Shown piece after piece: positions 17,362 to 24,639 of a stretch of DNA of 39,702 nucleotides. The stretch is from the NCBI GenBank assembly GCA_902513495.1, contig CABXNH010000008.1:1-39702 (forward strand), given 5' to 3'. Numbering within the stretch: position 1 is the first letter of the stretch; the number at the start of each line of letters is the position of its first letter. The notes beneath the pieces were generated by a model. The model had not been told where the DNA came from. It was given only the letters and a program-made list of their open reading frames with translations, and made no database searches. The stretch is from an uncultured Gammaproteobacteria bacterium. GTDB taxonomy: Bacteria; Pseudomonadota; Gammaproteobacteria; PS1; Pseudothioglobaceae. A program made the translations under genes and the position numbers.

Positions 17362-18137
17362 ATTGGTTTAGATGAAGTTCTGTTCGGATGATATTGCATT
17401 TTACCAAGCTTTTTTGCGTTCAATAGACATTGATAAGTATACTCAAGTGCCTTACTACAAGCCACATCAACATCATCACCGCTAGCAATAGAAGCAGAAA
17501 TTGCACTAGACAGGGTGCAGCCTGAACCGTGATATTTATTTGGTAATTTATCATAAGTGAACTTTTTGAAGAGCTTAGATTCATGATAAAGGCGATGCTC
17601 AATTTGAACCTCTGAACTATCAGAGGTAGTGACAAGAATCCAGGGACAATTGAGGCTCGCAACTGCTGCTTGTTCATCTAAACCAGGAGCAAGAGCATTA
17701 AGTTCAGCTAGATTTGGTGTTAGCAATAAACAAAGAGGGAAAAGCTGAGTTTTCATAACTTCCATCATCTCAGTAGAACTTAAATTTTCATTGGTTCCTG
17801 AAATTAAAATAGGATCTAGAACAATATTCAGTCGTTTTCTATCATTAAGCAGTTTAGCAATAGCGATAATTTGACTGGATGATCCCAAAAGACCAATTTT
17901 TACTGTATTGAAGAACATATCCTCATCAATTAACTTAAACTGATGCTCCAATAGCTCATTGTTTGTAATCTCTAATGAATCTATTTTTTGAGTATTTTGA
18001 GCGGTTAGAATAGTAATAATTGGAAGCGGAGTAAGTCCAAATTGATTGATAGTCTCAATATCTGCAGCTATCCCAGCAGCACCCGATGGATCTAAGCCCG
18101 AAAATACTAAAACTGAATCAGCTTTAGGCCTATCCAT
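17358..18137 (-). CDS. thiD: Hydroxymethylpyrimidine / phosphomethylpyrimidine kinase
   Basis: A ribokinase-family enzyme that phosphorylates HMP and then HMP-P for thiamine synthesis. The 259-residue protein has the SGLDPSGAAGIAADI start, the TILTAQNTQKI motif with the substrate-binding region, LDPILISG, LTPNLAELNAL, and the anion-hole/catalytic KYHGSGCTLSSAI. There is no thiE fusion and no other thi gene nearby, and no TPP riboswitch was seen upstream. It starts three bases after dsbA and overlaps hisC by four. It might serve only salvage of HMP if the rest of the thiamine pathway is missing, which this window cannot show. Confidence 0.93.
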   Translation of the reverse strand: MDRPKADSVLVFSGLDPSGAAGIAADIETINQFGLTPLPIITILTAQNTQKIDSLEITNNELLEHQFKLIDEDMFFNTVKIGLLGSSSQIIAIAKLLNDRKRLNIVLDPILISGTNENLSSTEMMEVMKTQLFPLCLLLTPNLAELNALAPGLDEQAAVASLNCPWILVTTSDSSEVQIEHRLYHESKLFKKFTYDKLPNKYHGSGCTLSSAISASIASGDDVDVACSKALEYTYQCLLNAKKLGKMQYHPNRTSSKPI

Positions 18138-18140
18138 GTA

Positions 18141-18779
18141 TTATTGGGTTTCTTTTTGAATTAAATAATCGATTACTTCAAAAATCTTCTCTTCACTACC
18201 AGCACTAGTTGCGTTAACCATATACTTGCCATTTACAATGAAAGCTGGAACCCCGGTAATACGGTACTTATATGTATTAGCTTTTGCTTTGTTAACTGCA
18301 ACCTTGACTGGAAATGACTCGTAAACTTTATTTGCTTTCGTTTCATCAACTCCATTTAATGCTAACCATGTCACAAAATCTTGTTGAGTTTTAAGGTTCA
18401 ATTTCTGAATATGAATCGCATTGAATAATGCAGAATGTAATCGATCAAGCTCACCCAACTCCTCTAGTACATAATAAAAAGTAGATCCGTACTCCCATCC
18501 AGGGAAAACAGCTGGCTGAAGCACTAATTGAGCTGAACTGTCCATAGTCTGCATCCAATCTTCGAGCATAGGATGCACAGAGAAACAATGAGGGCAAAAA
18601 TACCAAAACAACTCTCTAACTTCGACCTGATCTCCAGTTTCAGTTTTTACCGGCTTATCTAAAACAACATAATTTTTTCCAGCAACAAACTCCGCCTGAG
18701 TCGTGTTGGTAAAAAAAACAAAAACTGATAGAACAATTAATGAGGTTAGAGCTGTTATTTTTTTCATAGTATTGGTCAT
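18141..18779 (-). CDS. dsbA: Thiol:disulfide interchange protein DsbA
   Basis: Periplasmic oxidant that introduces disulfides into exported proteins. The precursor is 212 residues with a signal peptide ending near TTQA-EF (about residue 29). The active site is C62-P-H-C65 in WYFCPHCFSVHP, as in E. coli DsbA, and TGVPAFIVNGKY supplies the cis-proline loop. An alternative ATG four codons in (18767) gives the more typical MKKI start, but neither has a clear ribosome site. A minus-strand TATAAT at 18802-18797 is a likely -10. It heads the dsbA-thiD-hisC-nif3 run. Its disulfide-bearing clients may include the EptA-like enzyme. Confidence 0.94.
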   Translation of the reverse strand: MTNTMKKITALTSLIVLSVFVFFTNTTQAEFVAGKNYVVLDKPVKTETGDQVEVRELFWYFCPHCFSVHPMLEDWMQTMDSSAQLVLQPAVFPGWEYGSTFYYVLEELGELDRLHSALFNAIHIQKLNLKTQQDFVTWLALNGVDETKANKVYESFPVKVAVNKAKANTYKYRITGVPAFIVNGKYMVNATSAGSEEKIFEVIDYLIQKETQ

Positions 18780-18872
18780 TTTTATTTCAAAAATAAATTA
18801 TAGATAAATTTGCTTAATCTCATGAATTATTTATATGAATAATTATCTTTCAGATAACGAATTTAAATAAGA

Positions 18873-19367
18873 TTAATTATATAGTTTATCAATATTATAC
18901 TTGCGCAAATCAAAATTCTGATTACTCTGAAAATCTTCCCAAAGGCTTGAATAAGGAACTTTTATTTCGGGATGAATGCCTTCAGGATTAAGTTCAAAAA
19001 GAGGAGCTAAGACAAATGCGTACTTAAGAATATCTTTTCGAGGAATGTTTAATTTTTCATCGATTAAGTCATCAAACAAAACAAGGTCAATGTCAATAAT
19101 CCTTGAAGAAAATTTTGGAAGCCTTCGATTTCTTCCAAGTGAGTCTTCAATTTGATGCAAAATATTTATAACTTCAGATGGATTTTTTTGAGTTTCAACA
19201 TTGACCCCAACATTATAAAAATCATTACCCTTAAAACCCTCAGAAGGACTCTCAAAAATTGAAGAAGTAGTAATCTTATTAAAAAAAGATTGGAGCTGAG
19301 CTAGTGCTAAACGAATATTTTTACGTCTATCTTGGTTTGAACCAATATTAAGATGAAGCTGGCTCAT
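18873..19367 (-). CDS. folK: 2-amino-4-hydroxy-6-hydroxymethyldihydropteridine pyrophosphokinase
   Basis: It transfers pyrophosphate from ATP to hydroxymethyl-dihydropterin in folate synthesis. The 164-residue sequence carries LHLNIGSNQDRRKNI, ESPSEGFKGNDFYNVGV, the LGRNRRLPKFSSRIIDIDLVL core with the two magnesium aspartates, and IPRKDILKYAFVLAPL. Its ATG overlaps the folB stop by one base. It is therefore coupled to folB, the preceding pathway step. Downstream a 93-base gap separates it from dsbA. Confidence 0.95.
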   Translation of the reverse strand: MSQLHLNIGSNQDRRKNIRLALAQLQSFFNKITTSSIFESPSEGFKGNDFYNVGVNVETQKNPSEVINILHQIEDSLGRNRRLPKFSSRIIDIDLVLFDDLIDEKLNIPRKDILKYAFVLAPLFELNPEGIHPEIKVPYSSLWEDFQSNQNFDLRKYNIDKLYN

Positions 19368-19720
19368 TAACTTTTTGACCTCTCAATAATTACTCCAACT
19401 CCTTCAGCGCCAGTAATTGCTTCACCTTTATTAAGCTTTAATTTAACCCAGTTAACATTAAATTCATTTAGAATGATCTGGCAAATTCTCTCTGCCAAAG
19501 TTTCCACCAGTTCAAATTTTGACTCACGAACAAAACTGGCAACTCGTTTGCAGACGTTTTTATAGTTAAGGGCCTGATCAATATGATCAGTTTCTGCTGC
19601 GGCAGAAATATCAGACGACATCTCTATATCTAAAATAATATCTTGACGAATGTTCTTTTCCCAATCATAAATACCTATTACCGTATCAACTTTAAGACCT
19701 TGAACAAAAACAATATCCAT
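19367..19720 (-). CDS. folB: Dihydroneopterin aldolase
   Basis: It cleaves dihydroneopterin to hydroxymethyl-dihydropterin, the substrate of FolK. I place the start at ATG 19720, giving 117 residues and the normal FolB start MDIVFVQGLKVDTVIGIYDWE. The frame stays open to 19828 but the extra 36 residues have no family counterpart and cover the promoter region shared with plsY. The core FELVETLAERICQIIL contains the conserved Glu and the C-terminal KGEAITGAEGVGVIIER the catalytic lysine. folB-folK beside divergent plsY is a common gammaproteobacterial arrangement. Confidence 0.93.
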   Translation of the reverse strand: MDIVFVQGLKVDTVIGIYDWEKNIRQDIILDIEMSSDISAAAETDHIDQALNYKNVCKRVASFVRESKFELVETLAERICQIILNEFNVNWVKLKLNKGEAITGAEGVGVIIERSKS

Positions 19721-19852
19721 AATTAATATAAATTTATTTAAAACTCTAATGATACCTTTGTGATATCCACTAATAACCACAATAAATTGCTTACATTGAT
19801 ATAATTCGCGGATAGATTGAAATTTCATTTCAAGAAATAACAGGAGAATTTA

Positions 19853-20434
19853 TTGTTATATTTTTTAATTTGTAGCTACTTACTTGGATCGATCTCAAGT
19901 GCAATAATCATGTGTAAGATTTGCAATCTACCTGACCCAAGAACCACAGGCTCCAGTAATCCAGGGGCTACAAATGTTCTTAGAATTGGCGGGAAAAAAG
20001 TTGCAGCATTTGTTCTTATATTTGATGGCCTTAAGGGGGCTATACCTGTCTTGCTTGCTCATTATTTTGGCCTAAACTTGTTTGATTTAACAATTATTCT
20101 TCTTAGTGCTTTTCTTGGACATGTTTTTCCAATTTACTATGGATTTAAAGGTGGCAAAGGTGTGGCAACATACCTTGGAGGACTTATAGGGTTAAATTTT
20201 CTTGTAGGATTAACATTTTCAATTATATGGCTTATCGTTGCTAAAATAATAAAAGTATCATCCATTGCAGCCTTAATTGCAACACTCCTCTCTCCGATAT
20301 ATTTTTATTTCATAACCAATCATGATGTTAGAGCAACTATGGTTATTTTTCTTATAAATCTTTTTATCTACTTTACTCACCGTGAGAATATTAGAAGAAT
20401 TATGAATGGCGAAGAGGGTGTGATTGGCTCTTAG
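19853..20434 (+). CDS. plsY: Acyl-phosphate:glycerol-3-phosphate acyltransferase PlsY
   Basis: Integral membrane enzyme that acylates glycerol 3-phosphate from acyl-phosphate, the first step of phospholipid synthesis. The 193-residue protein has about five membrane helices and the three family motifs: LGSISSAII, the SNPGATNVLRIGGKK glycerol-phosphate region, and GFKGGKGVATYLGG. It starts with TTG at 19853, chosen because an AGGAG site at 19842-19846 is well placed. It is divergent from folB. No terminator follows: the stop is directly succeeded by the left boundary of the mobile segment described below. Confidence 0.95.
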   Translation: MLYFLICSYLLGSISSAIIMCKICNLPDPRTTGSSNPGATNVLRIGGKKVAAFVLIFDGLKGAIPVLLAHYFGLNLFDLTIILLSAFLGHVFPIYYGFKGGKGVATYLGGLIGLNFLVGLTFSIIWLIVAKIIKVSSIAALIATLLSPIYFYFITNHDVRATMVIFLINLFIYFTHRENIRRIMNGEEGVIGS

Positions 20435-20477
20435 TAAAAAAACCCCTTCGGAGATAGACTTATAGAGCTACATTTCT

Positions 20478-20497
20478 ACTCAGTCTTGATACTTACA
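20478..20497 (-). repeat. Left att-like direct repeat (attL core) with displaced permease 3' end
   Basis: ACTCAGTCTTGATACTTACA on the + strand. Read on the minus strand from 20496 it encodes VSIKTE followed by TAG at 20478-20476, the same C-terminus as the intact permease 2.4 kb away. Homology stops upstream of the valine codon, where the frame meets a stop. It is therefore a short duplicated gene end and not a functional gene. Confidence 0.72.
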
Positions 20498-20669
20498 TAG
20501 TATTAAATCGTTGATATGAAAGGGAATCTCTAAATGCAAAGTTAATACAAACTCTCACATTTCCCCTAATAGGTAGAGTATTTATGTTCTCGTTAATACA
20601 AACTTTGGTACAAACTTTTACAAGAATGTTGTCAAATCAACGATTGAGGACAGGGGAAGTATCAAGACT
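20482..20669. repeat. Imperfect 34-bp inverted repeat at the left end of the element
   Basis: AGTCTTGATACTT (20482-20494) recurs inverted and identical at 20657-20669. AATCGTTGAT (20506-20515) recurs inverted and identical at 20636-20645. Both pairs have the same 11-base internal spacing, so these are two arms of one 34-bp inverted repeat, about 27 of 34 bases matching, separated by 120 bases. The outer arm overlaps the att-like core. It may be a recombinase-binding structure, a second partial att site, or a terminator-like fold for the cargo operon. Confidence 0.6.
20537..20619 (+). repeat. Left cluster of arm-type repeats TTAATACAAACT
   Basis: CAAAGTTAATACAAACT at 20537-20553 is identical over 17 bases to the copy at 22804-22820 at the other end of the element. 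GTTAATACAAACT recurs at 20592-20604, and TACAAACTTTT follows at 20609-20619. All have the same orientation. They begin 39 bases inside the left core repeat. Confidence 0.65.
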
Positions 20670-20696
20670 AAGGTATATGTGGTGGCTTAAACGTTT

Positions 20697-22022
20697 TTAA
20701 TCCACTGATATTCTATTCGAAATGTCAATAAATCTCTCCTCAAGAATTTTGTTTTCAAATGGAACAATCTGTGGAATTTGCATGTTCATAACTTTATTAA
20801 ACTCATCTTGAGTGGTATCAATGAGATTTACTAGATTCGATGATATCGTTACGGTATCAAATGTAGAATAAGCTACATCTACGTTATTTTTTGAATCTTT
20901 CATCGCCTTTTTAAGGTTTTCCTCTTGAGCTAACAATATCTCTCGGTACATATCAACAACTTCATTTGAAAATTTGTTCGACTCTATATTCTGTTTCAGT
21001 ATCTTCACATTTGCCTCATTCTTTTGTTTTGAGATACTCTTCTCAGCAAAGTTGATAGCATCTTTTATATCCCTTTTTAATTGATCTAGTGCAACCAGGT
21101 AAATCTCGTTTATTTTCTTGACGTACAATCTTTGTGAGTAAAGCACCATTTCCGCCATAACGACATAAATACCGTAGTATCGTCTGGCATATTCTGGATC
21201 GTAATCTGCATTTTCCATCAACTCTGCTAACGTTGAAGAAATCTGCCTCGTAACATCGAAAACTGCCAATGTATGGGCTAAATCATCACCGTCAACTCTC
21301 TTCGTTATTACCCTAACTTGATTTATTGAAAGATCAATGCCTAACCTGTGAAACTTTTTCATCAAGTCATACTCAAGTTTCCCAATCAATGTCTCTAATG
21401 ATTTGACTCCTTTCACTCGCTTATCAATTTTTCCATCAAATTCATCTTTATCATCCAAATCGGCAAATAGTTTCTTTTCTTTTAGGTCAAATATTTCGGA
21501 TCGCAAGACTTTAATCTGGATTTGTGCTTTTCGAATTTTCGTCGAATATCCCATTACTTCACCATCGAAAAGAATCGGTTCTAATTCTTTTAGAACTTCA
21601 TCCATTTTTATTCTGTAGTCTTTCTTGGTCTTAGATAGTAAAGCAAAATCAGGAGCTTCTCTTTCTTTTTCCTTGAGCTCGGTAAGATCATCAACAAATA
21701 GACGTAGTTCATAGAATTTTTGCTCGATGTCGACCTTTGAAACAGATGTCGATTCTAGATTTGATAATTGATTTTCTACTACTGTTGATAATTCAGATAA
21801 TTGTTCCGAGCTGAAACTGGCAATCTGATCCCCAACTTTGATTCCAACTTCCCACGTTTTCTTAGTCAGCTCCCCTGCTGTTGAAAGAGCATCGTCTGCC
21901 TGTGTATACAGATCCTTAAGCCACGAGTTCTTTTCTGAGTCTTCAGCCAAAGCTTGGATTGAAACGATAGGAGGTGGTAACACTAGTACGAGGAATACCA
22001 AGGTTCTGGCTAAAATCTTCAT
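20697..22022 (-). CDS. Secreted helical coiled-coil protein of unknown function
   Basis: A 441-residue protein with an N-terminal signal peptide (MKILARTLVFLVLVLPPPIVSIQALA, about residues 1-26) followed by an almost entirely helical, highly charged chain without further membrane segments. Predicted coiled-coil stretches occur around 130-230 and 320-390. Distinct blocks are SINQVRVITKRVDGDDLAH, YYGIYVVMAEMVLYSQRLYV and a C-terminal IPQIVPFENKILEERF. No catalytic motif is seen and I do not recognise a named family. The start is ATG 22022, preceded by AGGTGA; a GTG at 22031 is less likely. It is second in a two-gene unit with the PH-SHOCT gene, 48 bases apart, inside the mobile segment. A structural or binding role at the envelope is a guess. 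Confidence 0.7.
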   Translation of the reverse strand: MKILARTLVFLVLVLPPPIVSIQALAEDSEKNSWLKDLYTQADDALSTAGELTKKTWEVGIKVGDQIASFSSEQLSELSTVVENQLSNLESTSVSKVDIEQKFYELRLFVDDLTELKEKEREAPDFALLSKTKKDYRIKMDEVLKELEPILFDGEVMGYSTKIRKAQIQIKVLRSEIFDLKEKKLFADLDDKDEFDGKIDKRVKGVKSLETLIGKLEYDLMKKFHRLGIDLSINQVRVITKRVDGDDLAHTLAVFDVTRQISSTLAELMENADYDPEYARRYYGIYVVMAEMVLYSQRLYVKKINEIYLVALDQLKRDIKDAINFAEKSISKQKNEANVKILKQNIESNKFSNEVVDMYREILLAQEENLKKAMKDSKNNVDVAYSTFDTVTISSNLVNLIDTTQDEFNKVMNMQIPQIVPFENKILEERFIDISNRISVD

Positions 22023-22070
22023 TCGGGTCACCTAAATTCAGCTGTTTTAATACTGTTGATCACATTGCAA

Positions 22071-22598
22071 TTAACCTAGTAGTTTTGTTTTCTGTTCGTT
22101 AAATTCTTCTTCCGAAAGGACTCCAGCCTCTTTTAATTCTGCAAGTTTTTTCAGTTCATCCATTGCAGATACCGCCGGTGCTGCCGCTGGAGCAGCAGTT
22201 TGCTGTTTCATTTTTGCTGCCGCTTCTGAAATTATGTTAGCAATATCCTTAACATCGCCCTTCTTCATCTTTCCAATATGTCTATCTGTACCAGCAGCAG
22301 TGACGGTAATATTTCCACCAAGCGCCTTTGTCTGATAGTTAACAGACCCAACACTATCAAGCGGAATTTCTGTCGACTTCATCCCAGACACCATTCCCTT
22401 GTCAACAAACAGAAGTCGTCTATCAGTCACACAAATTAACCAGGTATTGCCATCGTAAAAACCGCGGGTATGACCAAGAATGTTTTCTCCTTCGTTGATT
22501 ACCTCATGGAGGTGTTTTAATTCTTTGCCAACCCCGAGTCGTCGTTTTGAGTCAAGATTATCCAATTGATCTTGTATATACTTTTTATCTACAGCCAT
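22071..22598 (-). CDS. PH-domain / SHOCT-domain protein
   Basis: A 175-residue soluble protein. Residues about 25-125 form a bacterial PH-like domain of the YokE/bPH_3 type (GENILGHTRGFYDGNTWLIC, VTDRRLLFVDKG, IPLDSVGSVNYQ). An alanine/proline linker follows (AAPAAAPAVSA). The C-terminal 30 residues are a SHOCT domain (MDELKKLAELKEAGVLSEEEF and a final KTKLLG). Such combinations are common on phages and mobile elements and are thought to mediate protein or membrane association, but no activity is defined. I choose ATG 22598, which follows a good AGGAG site; the frame could extend to 22631. It is the first gene of the two-gene cargo unit of the element. Confidence 0.85.
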   Translation of the reverse strand: MAVDKKYIQDQLDNLDSKRRLGVGKELKHLHEVINEGENILGHTRGFYDGNTWLICVTDRRLLFVDKGMVSGMKSTEIPLDSVGSVNYQTKALGGNITVTAAGTDRHIGKMKKGDVKDIANIISEAAAKMKQQTAAPAAAPAVSAMDELKKLAELKEAGVLSEEEFNEQKTKLLG

Positions 22599-22652
22599 AT
22601 CATCATCTCCTAGAATATTTATTAATACCAACTTGATTTTATATTATTCAGG

Positions 22653-22667
22653 AAAAGCTTGTATTAA
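22653..22667 (-). repeat. Inverted copy of the arm-type repeat
   Basis: Read on the minus strand the bases are TTAATACAAGCTTTT, one mismatch from the TTAATACAAACTTTT form found at 22809-22823 in the opposite orientation. It lies upstream of the PH-SHOCT gene, near its presumed promoter (a TATAAA on the minus strand at 22643-22638), so it might also act as an operator. Confidence 0.45.
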
Positions 22668-22797
22668 ATTCTAATAATATAAACTAACTTCTTCACTTGC
22701 GACTATTTGGATTAAAGAACATACAAGTCATTTTCTATTGATTTTTTGATTATTTTAATCCGATACTTAAAGTGTACACCACTTTTAACTGATTATT

Positions 22798-22823
22798 TTA
22801 ATACAAAGTTAATACAAACTTTT
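22798..22823 (+). repeat. Right tandem arm-type repeats
   Basis: TTAATACAAA occurs twice at an 11-bp interval (22798-22807 and 22809-22818). The second copy extends to the 17-base identity with the left end (22804-22820) and to TACAAACTTT (22813-22822). The cluster ends 43 bases inside the right core repeat. The 22632-22863 interval has no credible gene; these repeats are what it holds. Confidence 0.65.
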
Positions 22824-22863
22824 TAGGATATGTTGTAGGAATAGGGGTTGTAGAGGATCTAAA

Positions 22864-23625
22864 TCACTCTGTCTTAATACTTACACCACGATTGAGCATG
22901 AAATTAGCGGCAAAGGCTAAAACAATTATCATAAATATAGGCACTAAAAAAGCCTTCCATAGTTCTACAGATCCTATACCTAAAAAACCTAACCTGAAAG
23001 AATCCATCATATAAAAGATAGGATTAAATACTGACAAACCCTGCCAGAAGCTAGGCAAAATATCAATACTATAGAACATTCCACTAAGATAGGTTAGTGG
23101 CAATAGAACAAAGTTTGGAATTATAGAAATATCATCAAAGGTCTTCGCGAAAACAGCATTGATGAAGCCAGCTAATGCAAACATAATTGATGTTAAAAAG
23201 AAAGTTACTGCAATTATTAACAGGCTATAAATTTTAATTTCTACAAAAAAAGAAATTGTAAATGTTACAGCTGCGCCAACACAGAATCCTCTAGCAACAC
23301 CACCACTCACAAAGCCTAATAATATCACCCAATTTGGTGTAGTAGATACCAGTAATTCTTCAAAGCTATTATTGTATTTTGTCATAAAGAATGAGGACAC
23401 CGTATTTGCATATGATTGCATAATTACTGTCATTAAAATGATTCCAGGAACGATGAAATCAAGATAATCAATCCCCCGCATCTGGCCTATTCTTGATCCC
23501 ATCAGTCCGCCAAAAATAAGCAAGTAAAGTGAGGTTGTTATCACTGGTGGCACTATTGTTTGAACCCAAATTCTGGAAAACCTCAGTATCTCTTTAATAA
23601 CAATAGTCTTATATGCAATCCACAT
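22864..23625 (-). CDS. ABC-2 type transporter permease (YadH-like)
   Basis: A 253-residue inner-membrane protein with six predicted helices, the permease of an ABC exporter. PFVLLPLTYLSGMFYSI-type sequence (here NFVLLPLTYLSGMFYSID) and the FNPIFYMMDSFRLGFLG block are characteristic of the ABC-2 family, particularly E. coli YadH. The substrate is unknown. It starts three bases after the ATPase gene. The final six codons form one of the two att-like repeats, so its 3' end appears to have been exchanged during insertion of the neighbouring element while its protein sequence stayed intact. Confidence 0.92.
   Translation of the reverse strand: MWIAYKTIVIKEILRFSRIWVQTIVPPVITTSLYLLIFGGLMGSRIGQMRGIDYLDFIVPGIILMTVIMQSYANTVSSFFMTKYNNSFEELLVSTTPNWVILLGFVSGGVARGFCVGAAVTFTISFFVEIKIYSLLIIAVTFFLTSIMFALAGFINAVFAKTFDDISIIPNFVLLPLTYLSGMFYSIDILPSFWQGLSVFNPIFYMMDSFRLGFLGIGSVELWKAFLVPIFMIIVLAFAANFMLNRGVSIKTE
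22866..22885 (-). repeat. Right att-like direct repeat (attR core) inside the permease gene
   Basis: ACTCTGTCTTAATACTTACA on the + strand, 18 of 20 bases identical to 20478-20497. It is the last coding segment (VSIKTE) and part of the stop codon of the ABC-2 permease gene on the minus strand. The stop differs (TGA here, TAG in the left copy), consistent with one copy having arrived with the element. Confidence 0.72.
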
Positions 23626-23628
23626 AAA

Positions 23629-24537
23629 TTAGCTAGTCAGTGATAAAAAAAGTGACTCTAAGCGATTTTGAGAGCTTCTCAGATGAGAAACATTTATATT
23701 TTGAGCTTTTAGAGCCGATATTACATCAGAGATTGTTATACCTTCGCCTTGAGAAACTTGTAATGTATTTTCATCTATTACCTCACAATCGCAGTTACTT
23801 ATTTCAATATTCTCAGATAACTTTTCAACAGTATCAATAATAATTACTTGCCTCTTCGCTTTAGAGAGGAGTTTTTTCATATTAGATTGCTCAACCAAAA
23901 CACCATTATTAAGAATTGCAATATTTCTGCACAAGGACTCAGCCTCTTCCAAATAGTGGGTAGTCAAGATGATAGTCATGCCCTCATTATTGAGCTGCGT
24001 TAGATAATGCCACATCGATTGTCGTATCTCAACATCAACTCCAGCTGTTGGCTCATCTAAAATCAAAATTTTAGGCTTATGCATTAAGGCTCTTGCAAGC
24101 ATTAATCGCCTTTTCATTCCTCCAGATAGAGACTGAGCAACATCAAAACGCCTGTCCCATAATTCCATTTTTTTTAAAAGAATTTCAGCCTGAGTTTTAG
24201 CTTCTTTTCTAGGGATGCCAAAATAACCACCCTGGTTAATTAAAATCTCGATATTTGGCTCATGAGGATTAAAATTAAACTCTTGAGGCATCAGGCCAAT
24301 CATTTGCTTAATTTCATTCACATGCTTTTTTTGATTCAATCCATCGATTACTACTTCCCCAGAAGTACTTTTTAACAGTCCAGAGATGATTCCAATTGCT
24401 GTTGTTTTGCCAGCGCCATTGGAACCCAATAACGCAAAAAAATCTCCCTTCTCTACTTTTAGATTGATACCTTTTAAAGCTTCAAGATTATTGGAGTATG
24501 TTTTGGCTAGGTTATCAGTAGAAAGAGCGAGAGGCAT
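23629..24537 (-). CDS. ABC transporter ATP-binding protein (YadG-like)
   Basis: The cytoplasmic ATPase partner of the permease at 22864. The 302 residues hold Walker A GSNGAGKTT (38-46), a Q-loop in MPQEFNFNP, the signature LSGGMKRRLMLARAL, Walker B ILILDEPTAGVD and the H-loop TTHYLEEAE. A C-terminal extension after residue 220 is typical of exporters of the CcmA/YadG type. No membrane-fusion or outer-membrane partner is adjacent, so a two-component inner-membrane exporter is likely. It is divergent from aceF across a 148-base gap. I see no clear ribosome site before its ATG. Confidence 0.93.
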   Translation of the reverse strand: MPLALSTDNLAKTYSNNLEALKGINLKVEKGDFFALLGSNGAGKTTAIGIISGLLKSTSGEVVIDGLNQKKHVNEIKQMIGLMPQEFNFNPHEPNIEILINQGGYFGIPRKEAKTQAEILLKKMELWDRRFDVAQSLSGGMKRRLMLARALMHKPKILILDEPTAGVDVEIRQSMWHYLTQLNNEGMTIILTTHYLEEAESLCRNIAILNNGVLVEQSNMKKLLSKAKRQVIIIDTVEKLSENIEISNCDCEVIDENTLQVSQGEGITISDVISALKAQNINVSHLRSSQNRLESLFLSLTS

Positions 24538-24639
24538 AAATGAATGACTGGAGGCAAAAAAAATTAAGGGGAATGTGGATTATTTATCAATTTACTATAT
24601 AAATTAATTTTAACATTAATCGCCTTTCATAGAGTAAAT

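Larger units (their letters stand above)
20478..22885. mobile_element. Candidate integrase-less integrative element in the 3' end of the ABC permease gene
   Basis: The segment is bounded by 20-bp direct repeats (20478-20497 and 22866-22885, 18 of 20 identical). The right copy is the 3' end of the ABC-2 permease gene. The left copy, read on the same minus strand, again encodes VSIKTE and a stop codon. This is what a tyrosine integrase leaves when it inserts at a gene's 3' end and restores the coding end. Inside both ends are directly repeated TTAATACAAACT motifs resembling integrase arm sites. The cargo is two genes of unknown function (20697-22022 and 22071-22598). No integrase, transposase or excisionase frame is visible, so the element is either decayed or moved in trans. 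Recombination by another route is possible. Confidence 0.68.

Noticed and set aside
19721-19828. A 36-residue extension of FolB.
   Set aside because: It would overlap the plsY control region and has no counterpart in FolB proteins, which start at MDIVFVQGL-like sequence.
20435-20470. A possible terminator for plsY from the A run and CCCCTTCGG.
   Set aside because: Only one arm of a hairpin is present; no complementary GGGG arm followed by T lies within range.
22798-22820. Two tandem TTAATACAAA units considered as a CRISPR or microsatellite.
   Set aside because: Units are too short and too few; they match copies at the far end of the element, so an arm-site reading explains them better.
20478-22885. 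Integron attC or gene-cassette origin of the two-gene segment.
   Set aside because: No convincing paired GTTRRRY/RYYYAAC core sites are present, and the repeats flank a gene 3' end with direct symmetry, which fits an att site better.
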